Assembly: GCA_030141605.1 (NCBI GenBank)
Contig: JAQGDQ010000835.1
Coordinates: forward strand, 1-64,000
Direction of reading: 5' to 3'
DNA: 64,000 nt
Source: Tubiluchus corallicola
Lineage: Eukaryota > Priapulida > Priapulimorpha > Priapulimorphida > Tubiluchidae
How positions within the stretch are numbered: position 1 is the stretch's first letter; each line of letters starts with the position of its first letter. Below are positions 35,979-48,529 of the stretch, piece by piece. The position numbers and the translations under genes are program-made. Under the pieces are notes generated by a model, which ran no database searches, was not told the DNA's origin, and worked only from the letters and a program-made list of their open reading frames with translations.

Positions 35979-37530
35979 ATTGAATTTATGACCCACTGTA
36001 TGTCCCGGGCTTCCAGGAGTAATCAAAATTTCTGTCATCTCTGGTAGGGGTGCTGATAGTTCATTAGCAACACGTTTGCTGCCTTTCTGGTTGCTTGTGT
36101 TACACTGGTGAAAGGTTCAATTTTTATAGATTTATCTGCTATAATTAGATAAACGTTAATATAAGGAACGTTTTTTTTATAAAATGAAGAGCTCTTACTT
36201 ACCTACTGCTTTCTCATACAAACAATAAACTGTGCAAAATCAAGATCTTCAGTAGTGTCTGCACGCAATCACGTAATCTTGAGAAGCCAGGTAAAGTAAA
36301 GGTAGAAAGTGCTGAGAGAAGAGAGCCACGTGAATGAATCATATTTCGACAGTAAAATAACGCAAGCAGTAACTACTCTCTCCAAGCAACACACCTGGCT
36401 TTATTGCACCCATGCTAGTCTGGGAGGAAGCACGTCTCTGCCCGTTTGCAATTAAAGTGCTATTGATTTTGTTGACGTAGAGATGTATGAATTAAAAAGC
36501 CGCAATTCAAAATGTAGTCACTCCCTTTCAACTTTAAAAAAAACCGCCAGAAAAGAAAATATTTCAAAAGAATTGAGAGTAACACAGTTTGATAATGGTA
36601 ATCACCTGCATTCTTTTTCCACAGTAAACTTAATAAAACGTGACTATGCTCAACAGGTTACTGAACACTTTATAATCATGATCACAGTTTTTCTTAGTTC
36701 TTGCTCCATTTCATCTTTCATTCACTACTCCCCCCACACTTTTATGTATATATTATCATCATTTCAATTATTAATCATTTCTTTAAGATTTCCACGTACA
36801 GTTTGGCCTGTCAAGCTATGCTTTTAGGCTCAAACTGTATGCATTAAAATTACTCTGTAATGTAATTTGCACATGTATATGCTGCATAAGAATCTCTTTT
36901 GTAATTTCTGGATAATGTTGCATTTATATTTATATTTACTTCAGTGAAATTATCTGTATTTTTATTATAACTGTTAGATGCAGAGTGGAAATAAATAAAC
37001 TTATAAACTTGTATTTCCTATGTAGACCCAAATTTTCGAATGAAACTTCGACTTTTGACTCGTAACACGTACACTGATGCTTGTAAATTCTTGTATTTCA
37101 GGTCAGAATCAGGATAGAAATACAGTACAAAATAATCCTGTAAAAGGCCTCAAAAGAAATCAAAAATTTATTTACAATAATTACAAAAAAGTAAAGAAAT
37201 CGTGACCAACAACATGGCAGGTAGAAATTACAAAGTTACAGAGAAACCCTAGCTTAGTGAATAAGACAAACTACAGAGAAAGCGAGCAAAGTTTGTCGAA
37301 CATTTTTTTTTAAAAAATTAAATTTTATTTTTCCGAGAAATGAGAAAACAACTCAATTAGTTATTGAGTGTAATTTTTAAAGGTGCCCACGTTCAGAATT
37401 TCACTCAACAGAAAGCTGAGTATGTAACAAAAGCTGACATAAATATCTCATCAACATGGTGTACATTGAAAATTGTATATTGCTGAAACTATTGCAGCGA
37501 AAAGACAATAATGTTATGTAACTTTTTAAA
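35979..37530. other. Intergenic sequence without a recognisable gene
   Basis: AT-rich. The frame at 36483-36827 shows no domain or splice context and I do not regard it as a gene. A run resembling a LINE tail (GGAAATAAATAAACTTATAA) ends near 37010. Confidence 0.45.
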
Positions 37531-38310
37531 GCAAAACCGGACCTAATCTTAAACTGTAGGTCAAAACAATCTACTCTTTAAAATACTACAAGGAAACATA
37601 CTATTTTTTTCAAAAACGACTTATGTGAAAGAATTATCACCACACAAACACAATTTCGCGTTTGCGCCACTAGTTTTTTGCTGTTACTGCATTTCGCCAT
37701 TTGCTAGTTAGATAGGCACTGGTGCCTGCATTTTGGAAACACATTGCACATGAAACAGTTGCTGTACCTCTCAGTTCAGATGTGTTAGTTTGTGAAGAAC
37801 TGGTAGCGCATGCGTGAGCAAAATGGTAAATTTGAAATTTGAATTTTTATCTTAAAATTTGCAGAGTCTTAGTACAACACATTGAATATTTTATAGCAGC
37901 AGTGAAATTCAATTTTCACTTTCGCATTCACGTGCAACATGCTCAAATAATGTTCGTGCTATTGAAAATTATGTTAGTTTGTGATGTCATCAATAGTTGG
38001 GCTCACACGCCGTTAATTAAGTTTTCGATCTATTATTTGATTGCCAGAAATGCTTTTGCAGTATTATAATTATTTTGGTAAATAATCTGCTCAAAAAAAG
38101 TACATTAGAATTATAATGTAAACTATAAATTTGAACATTTTGTAGAAAGGTCATTCTATGTCAAGTTAGCCAAAGACTCCTGGGTTTACCATTTAAAATT
38201 TTGATGAAAACTTGGAAGAAACGCACCTCTACAGGCACAAGGGAAAACCACATAGTTTCAGGGAAATTTTTGTTGCAGGTTCTGAACCTATGATCCTCCA
38301 AATTTTTGGC
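37531..38310 (-). repeat. Family C copy followed by a family D block
   Basis: Positions 37531 to about 38062 are family C in reverse complement (left end AGCAAAACCGGACC after TTAA). It is broken before the other terminal repeat. It runs directly into a ~250-bp block D (ATTTTGGTAAATAATCTG, GACTCCTGGGTTTACCAT, CACAAGGGAAAACCAC). The same C-then-D order occurs at 46490-47312 inside the NF-YC gene. Confidence 0.75.
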
Positions 38311-38664
38311 TTCTCCGTCGCTTTCTTACAGTAGAGATTCGTGAGCAACTTTCAATGGCACAATTTCATTTTTAAAGCAAAAGGCAAGCTAACATCGGTC
38401 ACCCCAGGTAATGTACTTTCAAACATAATATGTAAGTATACAGTGTACTTACATGGTAAGTTTTGATATATCAGAAGTGACCACTGCTTAAGCAGAGAAC
38501 AGCTATGAAGTTACAAAAAACCCAATTTCGGTTGCTTGGATAGGCACTTAAATTTTCTGACCTTAGCTTGTGAAGTAAGACGTGATCCTAGTATTACTTT
38601 GGCTATTTTCATGCAGCAATAAATCTTCTGGGTTTTCAAGTGACAATGACACAAGTGTATGCAA

Positions 38665-38910
38665 ACGGCGTGCGAGGTCAACTATTGATGACATCACAAA
38701 CTAACATCATTTTCAATAACACAAACACTTCATGAGCGTGTTGCATGTGTCTGCGAAAGCGAAAATTGAATTTCACTGCTACTGTAAAATATACTGTTGT
38801 ACTAAGACTCGGCAAATTTTAAGAAGAAAAATTCAAATTTCAAATTTACCACTTTTGCTCACGCATGCGCTGTCAAATGTGTGCAGTTCGTCACAAGCTA
38901 ATGACACAAG
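38665..38910 (+). mobile_element. Repeat family C internal fragment
   Basis: Carries GATGACATCACAAACTAAC, GTCTGCGAAAGCGAAAATTG and CACGCATGCGCTGTCAAATG, all family C blocks. Both terminal repeats are missing. Confidence 0.75.
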
Positions 38911-39443
38911 TGTTTTGTTCCAAAGTGGGAAATTTTCGGTGCATTAGAGTAACTTAAAAACCTATCTTAGTGTGAGATTTCCACTGTATGTTAAGTAAGG
39001 TAAAGAAATTTTCAAGTTTGGTTTAAACATTGAAGCTGTACCATCTATGTTTTCGCTTAAATCTCTCTTAAATAACGAAAAGTATGCACTTATAGTACTA
39101 ATACTCCATCACAATGCACAAGTCTGAAGTTCTTGCTAAGCAAAAATCACTATTGTTCATAGAGTCTCATCGCTTTCCGTACAAAATGTAGCTAAACACA
39201 AAGTCACACCAACCAGCTAAGGAAGATTCATTCCAAACTATATTGTAAGTACATGTATTATACAGTATATATACAAGCAGTTGTTTCACATGATCACATG
39301 AAGATTTAGTATTTGTATGAGAACATCATTACACCAACTTGCATTTTATGTTTACACGTAGGTAAACTTCACGCACAATATCTAATGAGAATACAGGAAG
39401 AAATACTGGCTAGTTATGGTCCACATTAAAACTGAAAAGTTGT

Positions 39444-42400
39444 TCAAGTCGTCTCCTGACCATCCGATTGGTTATCACCGTCTTGGGTAGGCTGCTGAAT
39501 GTAGACTTGCTGTCCAGTGCCCCCTTGTGGTAACAACTGGTAAACAGTCTATAAAATGAGAAAAATTGATTAATTAATTGCACCTGAAATACAGCAATAA
39601 TGTAGCATTTACGGAAAGTGACGACAACTTTAAATAACAATAATCAATTATTGAAATTTGACAAAGGAGTTTAAAATGCAAATCTGTTCATCTGATGATA
39701 ACAATAATAATAATTAAATGAGCCACTAAACCAGCAGAGGTGCCAAAGCCACGTTCCGATGCCACTAAACTGGCAGAAATTGCCTGGCCATACATGTCAT
39801 TGCACCATTGTATCCAAATGTGGCCAAGAAATTTCTGCCAGTTTAGTGGCACGGAATGTGGCTTTGGCACGTCTGCTGGTTTAGTGGCTGATTTAATTAT
39901 ATTATTATTGATATCATCAGCCATTTTATACATACATACGCTTCCTCTACAATGTGCGAAAAGCGAGAATTAATGTCGTAAATGAAACCACTGAGAGTGA
40001 GTAACATGCAGATCACCATTCCATTTACTGACCAGCCTCAGCATCATTCTGATTTACGGTCATTAAATATACAACACCGTGACCACTCGGCTATGTATGT
40101 CGTCTCAAAGTGTAACGTACTTTTGCACGAAATCAGGCCCATTTACTGCATTTACTACTTAAAAAACATTACGTACCTGCCCGGCACTGAACTGTCCACT
40201 TTGGTCTGCTTGTTGAGGCGCTTGCACAACTACCTGCTGACCACCGGGCATTTGAACAACCTGCTGTACTTGCGTTCCCGATGTTTGTAACACCTGTTGC
40301 ACTTGACCGCCAGCTGTTTGTAACACCTGCTGTTGAGGTACCTGTACTATGATTGGTTGGTTTGCGCTCTGCTGCCCTAGCTGCATGCGAATCATTTGAA
40401 GCTGACTTTGGGTTAACTGTATCTGTAAAAGAAAGTCACTTCTGAGATAAATTACAGCCAAATACACTTAAAGGAAGACCAGACGATTGTTTAGATTTAA
40501 TCTCATTTTAATTTACTGTCCAAAATATACATTTTCTTGCCTATAAACGTTAACAATTGTTTCTTGTATTTGAATAATAAGCTTAGAAAGTTAATTAACG
40601 GCAACCGAACACAGCTATTGTTTACGTCAGAAACTAACCACAGTTTGTGCAATGGCAGTCATCTTCCCTTGTGCATCAAGCATGTTTGTGTAAGTGTTAC
40701 TGTTTAAACGCGTGATGTCACGAAAATGGGCTCTGCGTCGTATGACGTCAGAAGCTAACACTGCAGTTCATGATCATGGTTATCACGGCACCGCCTTCTA
40801 TTTGTTGGCCACGCGCATGTGACGAAAAGGCGCCGCTGCCAATCTTAGTAGATTCGCTGGGCCGCTCGTAGCTTTCAAAGTTTAACAAATTTTGAGCATC
40901 CGAGGTAATTATTATTTAATCTAAGCTTTGATTTAAAAAAAGCTATTGTAGCTATTCTCGAGTTTACACAATCGTCCGGTTTTCCTTTATGACTAACCTG
41001 CTTAATTCTCATTTACTATTTATATCAGATATAATAACATGAACGACACAGTAAAAATAGTTGTGAAATTTATTCTGAACATGTCAGCTGTCCTAGTAGC
41101 CACCCCTGGCAAATTAAAACCCATAAATAAGACCAGAAGGGACTTACATTTTAGAAATCCAAGTGGTAACCCAACTGACAACAAAAATATAAAACAAATG
41201 TATTTTTTTTATTAAATAAACATACAACAAGCAATACAACACATCAGGATCTATTAAAAAATTAAAGCTAAAGTTTCATGACAGATATCTCAATACTTCG
41301 ACCTTCTAAGACAGCCATTCTCAAAAGTGAGGAAATCTGATTTATCTGTCAGTAAATCATCTTCTGAACCCAAGATGATGACAATATACCAAAAAAAACC
41401 GGCATTATATTTTTTCTAGCAAGTTTAGCAACATGATATTATTATCAAAATAAGCTTGGAAAAATCCAGTATCCTGCTAGTAAAATTCTAGACTAACACT
41501 ACTACAGTAAAAAGAAAATAATCAATTCTTACTGGAATTTGCTGTAAATCGTCACCACCTCCGACTTGCTGTATAATCTGTGCACCGGGCGTCTGACCGC
41601 CGGCCAACTGTAAGATTTGCTGACCACTTATAGTTTGTACTGGTTGTGCTGGTACTGCAGTGCTGGATTCTGTTGTTGTTGCAATTGCTGTGACCTAGAG
41701 AATTAATGTGAAGACATACATAAATTTATATATATAGAGAGAGATTTTCGTGTTTCTAATTTTCTAATCTGGCAATCCTATACTGAACCCAGGCCATTTA
41801 CACGTAGTGCAACGCCTTATCCACTCTCCTACAACCTTGCTACAAGTATCGAGAAAGATATAATAATATAATCCACTAATGTTATAATATACGAAATATA
41901 GTCAACCTCGGGTATGAGCTACTCGCTTATAAGGGGCCACCAACACCGGACCCGATTTTTCGTAACGTTTTTCCTTATAAAAATCTTTGTATATAAGGTA
42001 CTCGGATATAAGGGACTTTCGGTTATAAGGTACCATATCTCGCATATAAGGGACCGTATAATCAAAGCGAAATTGATCGTTTTTTAACCTGAATTTTTCT
42101 CAAACTCGGCCTTCGAACAGCTCAGATTCCGCGGTCACACACATTTCGCATCATTGAAGGAGCTTCCTACATACCGTTCGCACTGAATGTGTAGCAATAA
42201 TCCATAAAAATATGGGTAAAGCGCAGAAAAGTACAGGTCTAGACACACCCTCGGTCTGATTCAACTTTGTCTATAAGGGACATTGGATATAAGGGACGAT
42301 TTTTTCCGGTCCGGAGCTGTCCCTTACATCCGAGGTTGACTGTAGTTAAACTTACCGTTTGAGCCAACTGTTGTTGCTGCTGCTGCTGCTGCTGTTGTTG

Positions 42401-45400
42401 TTGTTGTTGTTGTTGTTGCTGAAGAGCTTGTTGGGTTTGTTGTGCCAGAGTAAAGTAGTACTGTACTTGTTCTGGAACCATGGATGCAGTACGAGTAGTT
42501 TCCTCCTATTAAACAATGAATACAGTCTCAGTTAGAATGCGAAATAAGTTCAATTAGCTACTAAATGCCGTGTATGATATCAATAAGCTTTAGTGTCTGT
42601 TCATTAAACTTGTTACAATATCAGACGGTTTTCACACCTCACTTAACATTAAAAGGAAAGCAGGATGATTTTTCATATACTACCCCACTTTCAAATCAGA
42701 TAAAAAGTAAACATTTCAACACAATTAATACTGCAAAATTGTTTCTGATAATTAAATAATAGACTAAAGACTTAATTAACGGAGCGCGAGCCCAAATATT
42801 GATGACATCGTAAACTAATAATTTTCAACATCAAAAATATTCCGTGAGCATGTTGCACGTGTTTGCGAAAGCGAAAATTTAGTACAGTGCTACTGTAAGA
42901 TATTCAGTGTGCTGTACTAGAACTAGGCAAGTTTTAAGATAAAAATTCAAATTTCAAATTTACTGCTGTGTTGTCAAGCGTACGAGCTGTCGAAAGTGCA
43001 TAGTTCGTCAAACACATTTGAACAAAAAATGTGAAAAAACTGTTGGCATATGTTTTGCTATATTAAAGAAAAACCGGGCGATTGTTTAGACTCAATCCCA
43101 TTTTAATTTACTGTCCAAAATATATATTTTCTGGCCTATAAAAGTTAACAATTGTTTCTTATATTTGAATAATTAGCTTAGAAAGTTAATTAATGGCAAC
43201 CGAGCACAGCTCTTGCTTGCATCAGAAACTAACCACAGTTTGTGCAATGGCAGGCATCTTCTCTGCGCGTCAAGCACGTTTGCATAAGTGTTACTGCTTA
43301 AATGCGTGATGTCCTGAAAATGGGCTTTACATCATATGACGTCAGAAACTAACACTGCAGTTCATGATTGTGCTTATCATGGTACCGCCTTCTATTTGTC
43401 GACCACGCGAATGTGACAAAAAGGCGCCGTTGCCAATCTTAGTAGATTCACTGAGCACATGAATGATGACATGAAAAATGATGTACATTACACGCGTAGC
43501 TTTGAAAGTTGAACAAAATTTGAGTAGCCGAGGTAATTATTATTTAATCTAAGCTTTGATTTAAAATAAGCTATTGTAGTTTTCAATATACTTTATTCTG
43601 AACTAATGTTTACACAATCATCCGGTTTTATTTTAAGATAAAGCCGAGTAAATTGCCCTGCCCAGCGTCACTTGAAAGAAGCTGCCTTTCTGATGCACTT
43701 CACAAACTCTTAACAGCTGCCTGCATCAACGGCAGGAAAGGGTTAGGCAAGACCGAGTGTCAGCCTATCTCATGACTATTAAAAGTTATACGCTCAGATC
43801 TCGGTTTGCCGAACAAAAGTGGGGAAACACGGTTCGAATTTGCCGATTATCCGTATTTACCGATACTGAGCTAATACAGTAGGTGCATTGTATTAGACTC
43901 ACGGGAAGAATCAATTGCTTAATTTTCTCGATTCTTCCGATGTCCATAAAATCGAGGATTGGCAAACCGAGAGATGATCGTAACTTGAAATTTTGATTTT
44001 CGATACGATTTTTCACCAATAATTGAATTCTGTGGTTATCACTGACACTCTAGTCTAGTCTAAAATGTTTTTTGTTTTGGTACTTACTCTTTTTGTTGAT
44101 GGAGGTTTGAGCTCCTCTCTTGGTACAATGTCAATCAAAAAGTCGAATTGATCATACTTAGAAATGGCCATTGCTATGTCATTTCTCTGCACAAAGTCAA
44201 AAAATTAATGAAGGTAATTAAGTCTATTAGGTCGGACATCAGTGTACGCTAAACGCTCTGCCTAAAAACTTTCCAAAATCTTAAAAAAAGATTTAGATTT
44301 TGTCAGGCCCTTGTTAACCCTAAACGCTTCAATGTCACAAAGTTGTATAAAAGAAATTTTTGTTGAAAACTCCTTGTGCCGTGTAAAGCTGAAAGCACAA
44401 GTCAGAAAATGAAGTCACAAACTCTTATAACAGACAATGATATTAAAATATTCTTAATTAAATTTTTTTCGTAGCATAATAAAATAGAAAAATTACTATT
44501 ACTATAATATTATATAACGATACCAGAATTTATTCATTTAACCATACACTCCTACACAACGCAAGACAGAATCTAACATTCAAAAGCATGGCCTAATAAA
44601 CAAGTCATTAGTTCTGCTGACTGGATTCTGGTTCGATGCTAGAAGATCCCTCTTTACATGAGCCACTAAACTAGCAGAAGTATTTCTGCATATGTGTGCT
44701 TGCATAGCAAAGTCGACCATAAGTCGGCAATTAAACTTTTCTAGTTATTCACATATGCATGAATCTCCATTTCATGAGGATCATTTTGATACCAAGCTCA
44801 TCGCTCTATGTTATTTCTAAGCAGAGATAATTCACATTGAATTTATGGTGCACTGAAAAACATAACCTGAGAAAATCTCTGTTAAACTTAGCCATTGTTT
44901 TTTGTAGCGTTTCTATAAAACACTTAGCAACCGCACAAAAGGTTGGCTGCTATGGACTTTGCAAGAACACAGTGAAGTTATGTTTAAATCCAGTAGGTGG
45001 CTCTTCCTGACAAAGATCTGGGCTTGGCAACAGAAAAAACATGAAGCAAAATGGCTGCTTCCACGAGCTACTATTGGAGTTTGAAAATACAAGTTTTATG
45101 CAATTTGCAATACTAGTTTCTAGACAGATAAATGGGTACGGGGTTACAAAATTAGATTTTTAGTATTTTTTATGATAATTTGAGGTTAGAATATAATAGT
45201 CCAATATATTTAGCGTTTATAAAAAACAAAAATTGACATTTGACCAAATTTTTGGCAGTCTACATTGAAGCATCATAATGTAGTTTTAACTATGCCGTCT
45301 CGTGGACGGTTTTGGTTTGCAAGCACACATATATGCATCCTCAATTCACATGGTAGACAGCCAAGGTTTACCTCATAACGCTGCCTAGAGAGTATTGAAC

Positions 45401-48346
45401 CCTGACAGTCACATGACAATCACATAAAGCGTGTGAGTCTGTCCACAAATGAAAAGCGGTTAATCAAGCGAAGTTACGTTCTCCCTACCCCTACCAAGTG
45501 TCGCACATATTGGTAAATCATTTCATCGAGTAAGATAGCGGCGCTGGAATGAAAAAGCCTCGGATGGGAGGTATAAGGCACGAGTGAAATAATAATTTTA
45601 GAATTGTGGTAAGACTCGCGCTGGATACTTTTTCTAAAACTTGTTTAAACTTTTCAAGTTAAACAATTTTAGATGCCATGTATCTGTTTAATTTTTGAGT
45701 GTTTTATTAACTATTTTTCAGCTGTCCCAATACAACTCTGCCATTATCAGACCAAAATATAAAAACAGTTGGCAATTCGCTTTGTTACAGTATACATTTT
45801 GAAGGTGACAAAAGGATTTATTTTACATTAATTGCACTTAGGCTTTTGCTTTAAAAGTGCCATTTAAATTGAATATAGGTAATCAAATTAACTCGAGTTG
45901 TATATTTGTAATCGTACTTGACTTAGAGAAAAATGTCTAACCGCACGCCCACTAGTATCCATTCAGCCATGAACCCCGCCCACTATGCAAAGGCTATGTA
46001 TAACTTCAATATTATTTATTGATGGGAAATTGAAATTTACACGGTAAGCTTATATTTTTATTTACCACTAAATTAAATGAGGATTCAAAGGAATAGTTAG
46101 CAACTTTGCAAACATGTGAAAAACTTGTGCACTTTTCCTTTAACTAACCTGTAATGTTCGCCGCTTGTTGTCTTCAGTATGAATCCAAGATCGAAGCGTC
46201 AGTTCTTCAATAAAGATTTCTGCAGCTTTTGCAAAAAGAACTGGAGCTTCTGCACTGATCATTTTTACATCTTCATCCAACTTCATAATTTTCTTTATTC
46301 TGGCAAGTGGCAACTCTTGCATTTTAAAATCATTCTGAAAAGGCATGTAGTAAAACATACAGACAGAAGGGTAGTGCTATATTTTACAAATTTGCAGTAA
46401 AATGTACAGACACAGGCATTTTTAAAATTCACTTTCCGAATTATTAACACGAAGATTTCAATTTCAACACTGTGTACTTGAACAGGTAAAAAGAATTATT
46501 ACCACACAAACACAATTTCACATTTGCGCCACTAGTTTTTCACTGTTACATGCATTTCACCATTTGCTGGTTAGATGGGCAGTAGAGCCTGCATTTCAAA
46601 AACGCATTGCACAAAAAATAGGTGCTGTACCTCTCAGTTCAGATATGCCAATTTGTGACGAATTACACAAGTTCGACAGCTCATGCATAACACAGCGGTA
46701 AATTTAAAGCTTGAATTTTTATCTTAAAATTTGCCTAGTTCTAGTACAACACACTGAATCTCTTACAGTAGCACCGCACTTCAATTTTCACTTTTGCAAA
46801 CACGCGCAACACGTCCGTGGAATATTTCTGCTGTTGAAAATTATGTTAGTTTGTGATGTCATCAATAGTTGAGCTCGCCCGCTGCTAATTAAGTTTTTAA
46901 CCTTTTATTTAATTATCAGAAACACTTTTGCAATAATGTTGGTTTTAAAATGTATACTTTTTATCGGACTTGAAAATGGGGTTGTATATAAAAAATTATC
47001 CTATCTTCCTTTAACATTTCTGTCAAATGAGACCTCAATTCATAATTACATATCTACGATATTTTTACATCACAATTATAATTATTTTGGTAAATAATCT
47101 AGTCAAAAAAGTATATCAGAATTATATTGTAAACTATAAATTTGAATATTTTGTAGAAAGGTCAATGTCAAGTAAGTCAAAGACTCCTGGGTTTACCATC
47201 TACAATTTTGATGAAAACTTGGAAGAAATACAGCTCTACAGGCACAAGGGAAAACCACGTAGTTTCAGGGAAATTTTTGTTGCGGGTTCTGAACTATGAC
47301 CCTCCAAATTTCCACCACCATTACACCAACTTGCATTTCATGTTCACGTGTAGATTCAGTATTTGTATGCGAACATCATTACACCAACTTGCATTTCATA
47401 GTTGGGCTCGCCCGCCATTAATTAAGATTTTAATCTATTGTTTAATTATTAGAAACGCTTTTGCAACATTAACTGTGCTAAAATATACATTTTTTATCGG
47501 ACACCAAAATGGGATAATATATGAAAAATCATCTTGTCTTTCTTTAAAGACATTTCATAACCTTGAAATGTAATTTTCCTAAGAAGTAAGATATGGGAGC
47601 AGCTATAAGTAGCAAATGCTATTCATTAGCCAGACTACGTCTAATAAATGTACTGTGTGTAGATTACTGAGAAAACGAATCTGTTATTATTGACAATATT
47701 TACAGTCTGTATAAAATACACAGGATGGTGTTTATTGAAATCTGCATCAAATCGGATGTTTTGTATATCTTGTAGGCTCTGTTCAAATAACACGACGCAT
47801 GATAAGGTAGTGAAGGTGTTATTATCGGAGCTATGACAGGCTCAAAACTTAACCATGTCAGGTCATGCGACAGATCCAAAGCTACTTCTGGATTTGTTAT
47901 TTAAAGGCCTACATAACCCCAAAAAACAATGAAATTTTTTAACGCATTTTTATGATTAAACAAAGAATTCATAGTTATTATTAAACAAAAGAGACTTGTA
48001 AATTAAATATTCAATTCTGGGCTCTAGGAATTTACAGTTAAGAACAGATAAGGCAGAAAAACATGAGCAACTACAAAATTAAAGTTGTAAACAATTCTCT
48101 ACATATTGAAAACATTGTAACAGACATTTAATTCACATGCCGCCGCATTTCCGGTGGAAAAAATTGTCAAATTTGCATTCAGTGACTTATATCTAGCATG
48201 TCCTACTAGCATTTCTAGTAACTTACATTTCCAAAGCTTTGCATCTTGTCTGCCTGCTTTGTCCAAAAGTTCTGAAGCAGGGCCTGCGCTTCCGTGCCGC
48301 CAATGCCCGGCAGATCAACCGTGAATGTAGGATTAGTCTGCGTCAT
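39444..48346 (-). CDS. NFYC: Nuclear transcription factor Y subunit gamma (NF-YC), 7 exons
   Basis: Exons 48346-48227, 46334-46149, 44186-44088, 42505-42356, 41694-41533, 40422-40177 and 39548-39444 (TGA). Every exon is a multiple of three and all introns are GT-AG, giving 355 residues. Exons 2-3 encode the H2A-like histone fold: [78 protein letters not shown]. Family knowledge: NF-YC pairs with NF-YB through this fold, then recruits NF-YA to bind CCAAT boxes in the nucleus. Exons 4-6 are Gln-rich activation sequence with an 18-Gln run in exon 4 (QYYFTLAQQ precedes it). The start is the only ATG before [12 protein letters not shown]; human NF-YC also has a short variable N-terminus. The gene looks intact. 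A non-coding first exon probably lies further upstream. Confidence 0.96.
39693..39919. repeat. Near-perfect palindrome in the last NF-YC intron
   Basis: Arms of about 89 bp (39693-39781 and 39830-39919) around a 48-bp loop. Left arm includes GCCACTAAACCAGCAGAGGT and GCCACTAAACTGGCAGAAAT; the right arm is their reverse complement with a few mismatches, and the AT-rich outer parts also pair. It is probably a foldback-type MITE. A short related piece (GAGCCACTAAACTAGCAGAA) lies at about 44660. Frames open on both strands are a by-product of the symmetry. Confidence 0.92.
40472..40986 (-). mobile_element. Repeat family B copy in an NF-YC intron
   Basis: Left end AGGAAGACCAGACGATTGTT after TTAA and right end AATCGTCCGGTTTTCCT before TTTA (one base off TTAA). 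The interior matches 23619-24166 in reverse complement, for example CACGCATGTGACGAAAAGGC against CACGTGCGCGTGGCC in the other copy. Confidence 0.8.
41756..41835 (-). mobile_element. tRNA-derived SINE head, minus strand
   Basis: The reverse complement carries TAGGAGAGTGGATAAGGCG (box A at 41821-41831) and GGTTCAGTATAG (box B at 41778-41789) at tRNA-like spacing. No complete cloverleaf. It lies in the intron before NF-YC exon 5. Confidence 0.55.
41899..42342. mobile_element. pogo/Tigger-like MITE beside the NF-YC poly-Q exon
   Basis: Ends TAGTCAACCTCGGGTATGAG and, reverse complement of the right end, CAGTCAACCTCGGATGTAAG, both bordered by TA. The interior repeats TATAAGGGAC-type motifs several times. 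The right end is 13 bp from the exon at 42356, inside the splice-donor neighbourhood of that minus-strand exon. Confidence 0.8.
42653..43024 (+). mobile_element. Repeat family C, 3'-truncated copy in an NF-YC intron
   Basis: Starts AAGGAAAGCAGGATGATTTT after TTAA and follows family C through GTTTGCGAAAGCGAAAATTT to the GAGCTGTCGAAAGTGC block. It stops about 40 bp before a family B copy. Confidence 0.75.
43067..43632 (-). mobile_element. Repeat family B copy in an NF-YC intron
   Basis: Left end AGAAAAACCGGGCGATTGTT after TTAA and right end ACAATCATCCGGTTTTATT before TTAA. The interior matches 23619-24166 in reverse complement, including TTGCCAATCTTAGTAGATTC. It carries an extra ~40-bp segment near 43450-43490 not present at 40472-40986. 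Confidence 0.82.
43795..43978. mobile_element. Short MITE with CTCGGTTTGCC ends
   Basis: CAGATCTCGGTTTGCCGAAC at the left; the right end in reverse complement is ATCATCTCTCGGTTTGCC. About 185 bp long, in the intron before NF-YC exon 4. The pogo-like size and ends are suggestive; no target duplication confirmed. Confidence 0.55.
44694..45328. mobile_element. Repeat family A copy in an NF-YC intron
   Basis: Starts GTGTGCTTGCATAGCAAAGT and ends GGTTTTGGTTTGCAAGCACAC, giving terminal inverted repeats around GTGTGCTTGCA. Length 635 bp. No coding. It serves as the reference for the LINE-interrupted copy at 17020-18907. Confidence 0.85.
46490..47312 (-). repeat. Family C copy plus family D block in NF-YC intron 1
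   Basis: Family C in reverse complement ends CTATCTTCCT directly before TTAA (47011-47014). Block D follows at about 47076-47312 (AATTATTTTGGTAAATAATC, GACTCCTGGGTTTACCATC, CAGGCACAAGGGAAAACC). The same pair occurs at 37531-38310. Confidence 0.78.
47400..47542 (-). mobile_element. Repeat family C end fragment
   Basis: Reverse-complement match to the first ~140 bp of family C, ending CATCTTGTCTTTCT before TTAA (47543-47546). It is preceded by a local duplication of ACATTACACCAACTTGCATTTCA-like sequence (47319-47400). Confidence 0.7.
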
Positions 48347-48529
48347 AACTACAACTTATGTCATTCTATGACTTTACGACAGCACTGCACAAAAATCTGA
48401 ATCAATTTAAAATTCTTTAAGTACACTGTGCTAGTTAAGAAGCTTGAATAATTCAACTGTATCTTAATGGTACCTGTAAATTAACAATAATAAGCTGACA
48501 GTCAGCATACTAAAATCATTATATAATTT

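Noticed and set aside
39688-39973. Similar protein frames on both strands
   Set aside because: Caused by the near-perfect palindrome, which encodes almost the same peptide in both directions.
44600-44655. tRNA gene suggested by GGTTCGATGCTAG
   Set aside because: A box B-like piece only; no box A at the right distance and no cloverleaf.
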